The translations under genes and the position numbers were made by a program. Under the pieces are notes generated by a model that saw only the letters and a list, made by a program, of their open reading frames with translations, had not been told where the DNA came from and ran no database searches. 64,000 bases of DNA from Candidatus Moranbacteria bacterium RIFCSPHIGHO2_01_FULL_55_24 (GTDB lineage: Bacteria; Patescibacteria; Paceibacteria; Moranbacterales; UBA1568): NCBI GenBank assembly GCA_001786575.1, contig MFRW01000011.1:557-64556 (forward strand). Reading direction: 5' to 3'. Of this stretch, positions 59,037 to 64,000 are shown piece after piece. Every line of letters begins with the position of its first letter. The first letter of the stretch is position 1.

Positions 59037-59436
59037 TAAAACGGGTCTTTACCGGGAGCTTGTGCGAAGCGAGACGCATCGCTTCCTGGGCCGCCTCGCG
59101 GCTGATGCCTTCCAGTTCGAACAGGACTTTTCCGGCACGGATCTTCGCCACGAAGTGGTCGACGCTTCCCTTACCTTTACCCATCGGGGTCTGTTCGCCC
59201 TTCTTGGTCATCGGTTTGTCAGGGAACACGCGGATCCACACCTTGCCGCCACGCTGGATCGAGCGAGTCATAGCACGGCGGGCAGACTCGATCTGGCGAG
59301 CGGAAATCAGGCCCTCTTCGAGGGATTTCAGCCCGAAGCTGCCGAAGCTCACTTCGCTTCCGCGGGTCGCCGGAGTTCCGGACCATCCTCCGCGGTGGTG
59401 CTTCCGATGTTTTACTTTGCGTGGCATTAACAACAT
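59023..59436 (-). CDS. rplP: 50S ribosomal protein L16
   Basis: A 137-residue protein at the A-site/tRNA elbow. MLLMPRKVKHRKHHRGGW, then GLISARQIESARRAMTRSIQ and the WIRVFPDKPMTKKG block are diagnostic. The start MLLMPRKV matches the MLMPKRV form of other bacteria; an ATG three codons later is possible. Confidence 0.97.
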   Translation of the reverse strand: MLLMPRKVKHRKHHRGGWSGTPATRGSEVSFGSFGLKSLEEGLISARQIESARRAMTRSIQRGGKVWIRVFPDKPMTKKGEQTPMGKGKGSVDHFVAKIRAGKVLFELEGISREAAQEAMRLASHKLPVKTRFIEKH

Positions 59437-59478
59437 AGTCGTATCTGTCGTGCGGACTCCCGAGAGAGCCCTGGCACA

Positions 59479-60138
59479 TTACTCTTGATTGGCTTCTTTA
59501 AACTTCTCTCCCTTGTAGATCCAGACTTTCACCCCGATCACTCCGTAGGTCGTATTCGCTTCATAACGGGCGAAATCGATATCTGCACGAAGCGTATGGA
59601 GAGGGATCTTTCCGCGGGACAACCATTCGCGACGGGACATTTCCGCTCCGCCCAAACGGCCGCAAATCTCGATCTTCACGCCTTCGATGCCCTTATTGGC
59701 CTCTACCTGGTCGAGTGTTCCCTTGAGGATGCGGCGGAACGGGAGACGGCGCTCGAGCTGCTCGGCCACCTGCTGGGCCACGAGCATGGCATTCGCTTCA
59801 GCCTGCTTCACTTCCTGGACCTCCACCTTGAGATCCACTTTCTTGCCGGCGAAGAAACGCTTCTTGATAACGCGGGTCAGGTCTTCGATGCCGGTCCCTC
59901 CGCGGCCGATGAGCACACCCGGGCGGGAAGTCTCGATGATCAGGCGGACGGCATTTGCAGAGCGCTCGATACCGACAGAGGCGATCGCAGCCTGCTTCCA
60001 CTTCTTCATGATCAGATCGCGGATTTCCACGTCTTTCCGGAGCTGCTCGCGGTAGCGTTTCTTATCGCCGAACCAGCGCGACTGCCAGTTAGTCGTGATG
60101 CCGAGACGGATACCAGTTGGATTGACTTTATGTCCCAT
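59479..60138 (-). CDS. rpsC: 30S ribosomal protein S3
   Basis: A 219-residue mRNA-entry protein. GHKVNPTGIRLGITTNWQSR, the KH-domain motif GVLIGRGGTGIEDL and the C-terminal GAEMSRREWLSRGKIPLHTL are diagnostic. Follows rplV. Confidence 0.98.
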   Translation of the reverse strand: MGHKVNPTGIRLGITTNWQSRWFGDKKRYREQLRKDVEIRDLIMKKWKQAAIASVGIERSANAVRLIIETSRPGVLIGRGGTGIEDLTRVIKKRFFAGKKVDLKVEVQEVKQAEANAMLVAQQVAEQLERRLPFRRILKGTLDQVEANKGIEGVKIEICGRLGGAEMSRREWLSRGKIPLHTLRADIDFARYEANTTYGVIGVKVWIYKGEKFKEANQE

Positions 60139-60152
60139 AATAAGTAGAGAGG

Positions 60153-60674
60153 TTAGACAGCTTTACGCTGAAATATTTTCTTGGCAGCTGCTTTCGGCTG
60201 AACCGGAGCGGCTTTTTCCTTCGTTTTCATCACGCCCGCGCGCTTCGGCTGCCCTTCTTCCTTTGCAGGAGCGGCCGGAGTTTCGATGGCTTCGGTATCG
60301 ACTGTCTCTTTCTTCGCCTTCTTCACACGGTTCTTGCCTTCGATCTTCTCCTCGAGTATGACGGTGACTTTGGAACCGCGGCGGAGCAGCGGGGTCGCAC
60401 GGCCGAAGGCCCGCGGCAGCCAGCGCTTCAGACGGAGCCCGTCCCCGACCTGTACATCAGCCACATAGAGATTGGCTTCATCGAGGCCGAAGTTGTTCGT
60501 CGCATTCGCGATCGCGCTCCGGAGGAGCGTGTGAAGCGGAGTCGCTGACTTCTTCGTAGCCTTCGAAAGCTGGAGCAGCGCTTCGCGCACATCAACGCCC
60601 ACCAAAGCACGCGTCACCAGGCGCGTTTTGCGCGGTGAGACTCGGAGATTGTTCAATGATGCGTGTACTTTCAT
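60153..60674 (-). CDS. rplV: 50S ribosomal protein L22 with long C-terminal extension
   Basis: Lines the exit tunnel. The L22 core (residues about 1-112) has NNLRVSPRKTRLVTRALVG and RGSKVTVILEEK. About 60 further residues (Lys/Ala/Pro/Glu-rich) extend beyond the usual 110-residue length and would lie on the ribosome surface. Confidence 0.97.
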   Translation of the reverse strand: MKVHASLNNLRVSPRKTRLVTRALVGVDVREALLQLSKATKKSATPLHTLLRSAIANATNNFGLDEANLYVADVQVGDGLRLKRWLPRAFGRATPLLRRGSKVTVILEEKIEGKNRVKKAKKETVDTEAIETPAAPAKEEGQPKRAGVMKTKEKAAPVQPKAAAKKIFQRKAV

Positions 60675-60679
60675 AGGTC

Positions 60680-61021
60680 TTATTTCTTAGCCGCAGTCGA
60701 AGCCTTAGCGGCCTTCGCGGCATCCAATTCGCGCTGCTTCGCGGCAGATTCCAATTCCTTCTGCATCTTTCCTCCATGGCGATAGAACTTGCGCGTCGGA
60801 GAGAACTCTCCCAAACGGTGTCCGACCATTTCCTCCGACACGGACACGGAGATGAAATCGCGGCCATTGTGCACGCCGAAGGTGAATCCGACCATCTCCG
60901 GAGAGATGACGCAGGCGCGCGACCAGGTCTTGATGACCGTGCGGTCGCCAAGCTTCTTCCCCTCAAGTTTCTTGAGGAGACGCTGATCTACGTATGGGCC
61001 TTTTTTCAGACTGCGTGACAT
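60680..61021 (-). CDS. rpsS: 30S ribosomal protein S19
   Basis: A 113-residue head protein. MSRSLKKGPYVDQRLLKKLE, the TVIKTWSRACVISPEMVGFT block and LGEFSPTRKFYRHGGK are diagnostic; about 20 Lys/Ala-rich residues are added at the C-terminus. Confidence 0.98.
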   Translation of the reverse strand: MSRSLKKGPYVDQRLLKKLEGKKLGDRTVIKTWSRACVISPEMVGFTFGVHNGRDFISVSVSEEMVGHRLGEFSPTRKFYRHGGKMQKELESAAKQRELDAAKAAKASTAAKK

Positions 61022-61054
61022 AGGAGATTCTTTAGGATGGGGATCGAAATGTTA

Positions 61055-61882
61055 TTACTTCTTGACTCTGCGACGGATAATATACTTGTTGCTCGGGTTC
61101 TTCTTGCTTCTGGTCTTCTTGCCGAGGGCTGGCTTGCCCCAAGGCGTCTTCGGGTGCATACCGAGCGGCTGGCGCCCTTCGCCACCTCCGTGAGGATGGT
61201 CTACCGGGTTCATCGCGCTTCCGCGAACGCCTGGCCGGCGATTCTTCCAGCGGCTGCGACCGGCTTTTCCGATCGTTTCGGCACTGTGCTCGAAATTGCT
61301 TACCTGACCGAGCGTAGCATAGCACTCCTTGCTAATCAAGCGGATTTCTCCTGAAGTGAGTTTCACCTGGGCCATCGGACCATCAAGCGCCATAAGCGTC
61401 GCCTGGGTGCCGGCGCTGCGGACGATCTGCCCGCCTTTGCCGACTTTGAGCTCGATATTGCAGATAATGGTGCCTGGCGGAATGTTCTTCAGGAGGAGAC
61501 GGTTCCCGTTCTGGATCGGGGTCTCTTCGCCGGAAATCACTTCGTCTCCTGCGCGCATACCTTCGGTCGCGAGGATATAGCGCTTTTCGCCGTCACGGTA
61601 ATAGATGAGAGCGATAAGAGCCGAGCGGTTCGGATCCTTCTCGAGGCTCGCTACGCGGCCCGGAATGTTCAGTTTGTCCTGCTTGAAATCCACCAAGCGG
61701 TAGCGCCGCTTGTGGCCGCCACCCTGGTGACGGACGGAAATCTTCCCGGCGGAACGGCCGGCTTTCTTCTTGTGCGGAGCCAGGAGGGACTTCTCCGGAG
61801 CACGGTCAGTCACGCCTTCAGGCTTGACCACCGACATGTTGCGGCGCCCGGCAGTATTTCGTTTGTAGATCTTGATTGCCAT
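61055..61882 (-). CDS. rplB: 50S ribosomal protein L2
   Basis: A 275-residue core protein at the peptidyl-transferase and intersubunit region. RHQGGGHKRRYRLVDFKQDK, and the C-terminal GSAMNPVDHPHGGGEGRQPLG with the functionally important His, are present. Confidence 0.98.
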   Translation of the reverse strand: MAIKIYKRNTAGRRNMSVVKPEGVTDRAPEKSLLAPHKKKAGRSAGKISVRHQGGGHKRRYRLVDFKQDKLNIPGRVASLEKDPNRSALIALIYYRDGEKRYILATEGMRAGDEVISGEETPIQNGNRLLLKNIPPGTIICNIELKVGKGGQIVRSAGTQATLMALDGPMAQVKLTSGEIRLISKECYATLGQVSNFEHSAETIGKAGRSRWKNRRPGVRGSAMNPVDHPHGGGEGRQPLGMHPKTPWGKPALGKKTRSKKNPSNKYIIRRRVKK

Positions 61883-61902
61883 ATGCTTCTAGAACAGCGC
61901 CT

Positions 61903-62274
61903 TTACAGGCCTCCCTTAAATAATTCGATACTCTGCCCTTCTGCGAGCTGGACCAGGGCCTTCTTGATACCGCTGCGCTTTCCCATAATCTGTTTCTTGC
62001 CGAAGGCCTTGCTCTTTCCCGGAAGATTCACGACGCGCACATCGGTGACATTTACGCCGAAGGCTTCCTGGACCGCCTGGGTGATACTCTGCTTCGTGGA
62101 TGTCTTCGCTACTTCGAACACGTATTGGCCGTTGGCATTCAATGCATAGCTCTTTTCGGTAATGCGCGGCTTCAGAAGCACCTTCGCAGCGAGCGCGCTC
62201 TCTTTCTGGACTACCGGAGCCTTCGGAGCAGCAGCTTTCTTCTTCTTTTTCGTTGTCTTGGTAAACAGTGCCAT
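61903..62274 (-). CDS. rplW: 50S ribosomal protein L23
   Basis: A 123-residue tunnel-exit protein. LKPRITEKSYALNANGQYVF and AVQEAFGVNVTDVRVVNLPG are the core; about 25 Lys/Ala-rich residues precede it, making it longer than the usual near-100. Confidence 0.97.
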   Translation of the reverse strand: MALFTKTTKKKKKAAAPKAPVVQKESALAAKVLLKPRITEKSYALNANGQYVFEVAKTSTKQSITQAVQEAFGVNVTDVRVVNLPGKSKAFGKKQIMGKRSGIKKALVQLAEGQSIELFKGGL

Positions 62275-62286
62275 AATTCTCTGGTA

Positions 62287-62928
62287 TTATTTCTCCCACT
62301 TAGCGAAACGCTCTTCCAAGCGCGCCAGGCTCGCTTCAGAAAGAAGGACGAATTCGTGGTTCAACAGTTCGAGTACGTTCAGATTTTCCGCAAGCGTGCT
62401 GTCAGCCTTCGGAATGTTGCGGATGACGCGAGCGACCGGAAGCTCCTCTTTCGTCAGTCCTGCTACGAGGCTCTTCTCTCCCATTCCGAGGGTTTGCTTC
62501 GCTTCCGCAAAATGCTTGGTCTTCATTTCAGAAAAGGCGAGCGCATCTACTACGACGCACTTCCCTTCGCGGATCTTGTCAGCAAGCGCGATCATGACGG
62601 CCTTCTGGCGCATCTTTCTGTTCGCGTCTTTGGAATAGTTGCGTTCGCTCGTAGGACCGAATACGACGCCACCTTTGCGCCAGATCGGACTGCGTACCTC
62701 GCCGACGCGGGCGCGGCCGGTCCCCTTCTGCCGCCAAGGCTTCCTGCCGGAACCGCGACGCTCGCTCCGATCCTTGGTATGGGCGATCGGCTGCCGCAGG
62801 TTGGCCTGAAGCGCCACGTATACCTGGTGGAGCAGCGCGTCATTCGAAGGCAGGCCGAAAAGAGACTCTTTGAGAGTGAGTTCTTTGACTTCGGCGCCCT
62901 TCAGGTTTTTGACAGAAACTTTGATCAT
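62287..62928 (-). CDS. rplD: 50S ribosomal protein L4
   Basis: A 213-residue protein with a tunnel loop. DRSERRGSGRKPWRQKGTGR followed by ARVGEVRSPIWRKGGVVFGP is diagnostic. In other bacteria L4 represses the S10 operon; a comparable leader would lie outside the window. Confidence 0.98.
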   Translation of the reverse strand: MIKVSVKNLKGAEVKELTLKESLFGLPSNDALLHQVYVALQANLRQPIAHTKDRSERRGSGRKPWRQKGTGRARVGEVRSPIWRKGGVVFGPTSERNYSKDANRKMRQKAVMIALADKIREGKCVVVDALAFSEMKTKHFAEAKQTLGMGEKSLVAGLTKEELPVARVIRNIPKADSTLAENLNVLELLNHEFVLLSEASLARLEERFAKWEK

Positions 62929-62942
62929 ATATATTTGAAATG

Positions 62943-63548
62943 CTATTTGGCGCTCGTGATCTTTACGATACGGCCGTTCACTCCCGGGACCGCACCGCGG
63001 AGCCCGATGAGACCCTCGGCTTCGTTCACGTAGACGACCGAGAGATTGCGGACCGTCAGGTTCTCGCCGCCCATGCGGCCGGCCATGCGCCGTCCCTTGA
63101 TAACGTGTTCCGGAAATGTCGCGCCGATAGAACCAGGCTTGCGCATATCATGTTTGCGGCCGTGGCTCGCCGGAGCTCCGCGGAAACCATGACGCTTCAC
63201 GACACCCTGGAATCCCTTCGCTTTGGTCACGCCGGTCACATGGACCTTTTCGCCGACTTCGAACTGGGAGACTTTGAGCTCCGTTCCCGGAGCGAATGTT
63301 TCCAATTCGGAGGCGAGGCCTGCCAACGCTTCCTTATCCAAGTCCTTGCCGATACGGAATTCGTGGGCGACATTCTTCTTCTTGGTCTTCTTGGTCTCTA
63401 CCTGTACTGCCAGATAGCCGTTCTTGTCAGCCGTCCGATGAAGCGTCACGACGTTCGGGTCGCAAGCGACGAGCGTCATGTTCAAAGCACCCTTCGCTTC
63501 GTCGAAGAGTGTCGTCATTCCTAGTTTTTTTCCGAGCAGAAACTTCAT
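62943..63548 (-). CDS. rplC: 50S ribosomal protein L3
   Basis: A 201-residue protein near the peptidyl-transferase centre. MKFLLGKKLGMTTLFDEAKG, KGFQGVVKRHGFRGAPASHG and the GSIGATFPEHVIKGRRMAGR end are diagnostic. The start at 63548 is chosen; an earlier ATG (63623) adds 25 residues unlike L3 and overlaps the hairpin at 63584-63608. Confidence 0.97.
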   Translation of the reverse strand: MKFLLGKKLGMTTLFDEAKGALNMTLVACDPNVVTLHRTADKNGYLAVQVETKKTKKKNVAHEFRIGKDLDKEALAGLASELETFAPGTELKVSQFEVGEKVHVTGVTKAKGFQGVVKRHGFRGAPASHGRKHDMRKPGSIGATFPEHVIKGRRMAGRMGGENLTVRNLSVVYVNEAEGLIGLRGAVPGVNGRIVKITSAK

Positions 63549-63571
63549 GGCAGTATGGTCACTCACTTCAT

Positions 63572-63608
63572 TAAAAAACAAAAAACTGACTCTCAAGCAT
63601 AGCCAGTT
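63572..63608 (-). terminator. Terminator-like hairpin (possible attenuator) between rpsJ and rplC
   Basis: On the minus strand AACTGGCT/AGTCAGTT (8 bp with one G-U, 9-nt loop) is followed by a long T-rich run (TTTTGTTTTTT). It sits in an unusually long 146-nt gap inside the S10 operon, 36 nt before rplC. The rest of the gap shows no gene. Confidence 0.65.
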
Positions 63609-63694
63609 TCCAGTATCCTGCAAACTCTGGCCCGCTTAGTATCCTTTCCCTTCACCCATATACAGACAAATAGGAAAGGACTTGAACGAGATTT

Positions 63695-64000
63695 CTACAT
63701 TTTGATTTCGATGTCGACTCCTGCTGGCAAATCCAGATTCGTTAGATTATCAATCGTCTTGGCGGTCGGATTCAGGATATCGATCAGTCTCTTGTGCACC
63801 CGCATCTCGAACTGATCGCGAGAGTTCTTGTGCACGAAGGTGGACTTGTTCACCGTCACTTTGTGCGCTTCCGTCGGGAGTGGCACTGGACCGGTAATCT
63901 CTGCACCAGAACGTTCAGCTGTCTCGACAATCTTGCGAGCCGATTGGTCCGCAATCTTGTGGTCGTACGCCTTGATTTTGATTCTGACGCGCAGATTATT
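63695..64000 (-). CDS. rpsJ: 30S ribosomal protein S10, 5' end cut off by the window
   Basis: The frame is open to the window edge and covers about 101 residues. The S10 segments KIKAYDHKIADQSARKIVET, GPVPLPTEAHKVTVNKSTFV and the C-terminal LTNLDLPAGVDIEIKM are present. Only the first one or few codons are missing. S10 also serves as the NusE antitermination factor. First gene of the S10 operon. Confidence 0.97.
   Translation of the reverse strand, partial: NNLRVRIKIKAYDHKIADQSARKIVETAERSGAEITGPVPLPTEAHKVTVNKSTFVHKNSRDQFEMRVHKRLIDILNPTAKTIDNLTNLDLPAGVDIEIKM

Overview
The window is a gene-dense, GC-rich bacterial segment, almost all of it transcribed from the minus strand. Several traits point to a Patescibacteria/CPR genome, probably a Parcubacteria-type lineage. 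There is no gene for ribosomal protein L30 between S5 and L15. The RNA polymerase alpha subunit lacks its C-terminal domain. EF-Ts is short, and many ribosomal proteins carry Lys/Ala-rich or acidic tails. Small hypothetical membrane proteins are numerous, and a tRNA is interrupted by a group I intron. TGA is used as a normal stop (for example prfA, map and the wecA-like gene), so this is not a UGA-glycine lineage. The lineage call is inference from gene content and was not tested by phylogeny.

Layout. 1-0.6 kb: 5' end of a 16S rRNA gene with its leader and promoter. 0.7-2.8 kb: a membrane protein and a PEGA-domain protein. 2.85-7.0 kb: the infA-rpmJ-rpsM-rpsK-rpsD-rpoA-rplQ-rplM-rpsI operon. 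7.2-9.8 kb: isoprenoid lipid-carrier genes (uppS and a polyprenyl synthase) and a DnaQ-fold exonuclease. 9.9-12.5 kb: an accessory tRNA region with tRNA-Glu, Trp, Thr(GGT), intron-containing Tyr and Thr(TGT), plus rpmG. Here an AT-rich cargo gene and two copies of a structured repeat sit between partial copies of tRNA 3' ends. 12.5-17.4 kb: a TPR protein, tsf, rpsB, rpmE, prfA and prmC. 17.5-22.5 kb: a 40-residue histone-H1-like protein, several membrane proteins, a WecA/MraY-type transferase, rmuC and a winged-helix protein. 22.7-31 kb: an 836-residue membrane protein facing a four-gene operon that includes a HerA/TraG-like ATPase. 31-38.9 kb: two GT-C glycosyltransferases, ftsQ-like, holB and two GT4 glycosyltransferases. 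39-44 kb: mreB, murA, trxB and murD (cell shape, cell wall, redox). 44-51.2 kb: a D-aminoacylase-like protein with altered metal ligands, a coiled-coil protein, gapA-fba-tpiA (lower glycolysis), a galT-like gene and a GT2. 51.4-64 kb: ruvX, map, adk, secY and the spc/S10 ribosomal operons up to a truncated rpsJ.

How it fits together. Most of the window is core information processing, envelope synthesis (polyprenyl carrier, MurA, MurD, WecA-like, FtsQ-like, MreB, glycosyltransferases) and glycolysis. The accessory signal is concentrated at 9.88-12.4 kb. There, tRNA 3' ends appear to act as anchor points for small non-coding modules and, in one case, a cargo gene. Each module has several hairpins with compensatory base changes between copies, and its termini are matched to the neighbouring tRNA. 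No recombinase is encoded in the window, so any mobilising enzyme would have to act in trans. This is the best candidate for an undescribed system in the window.
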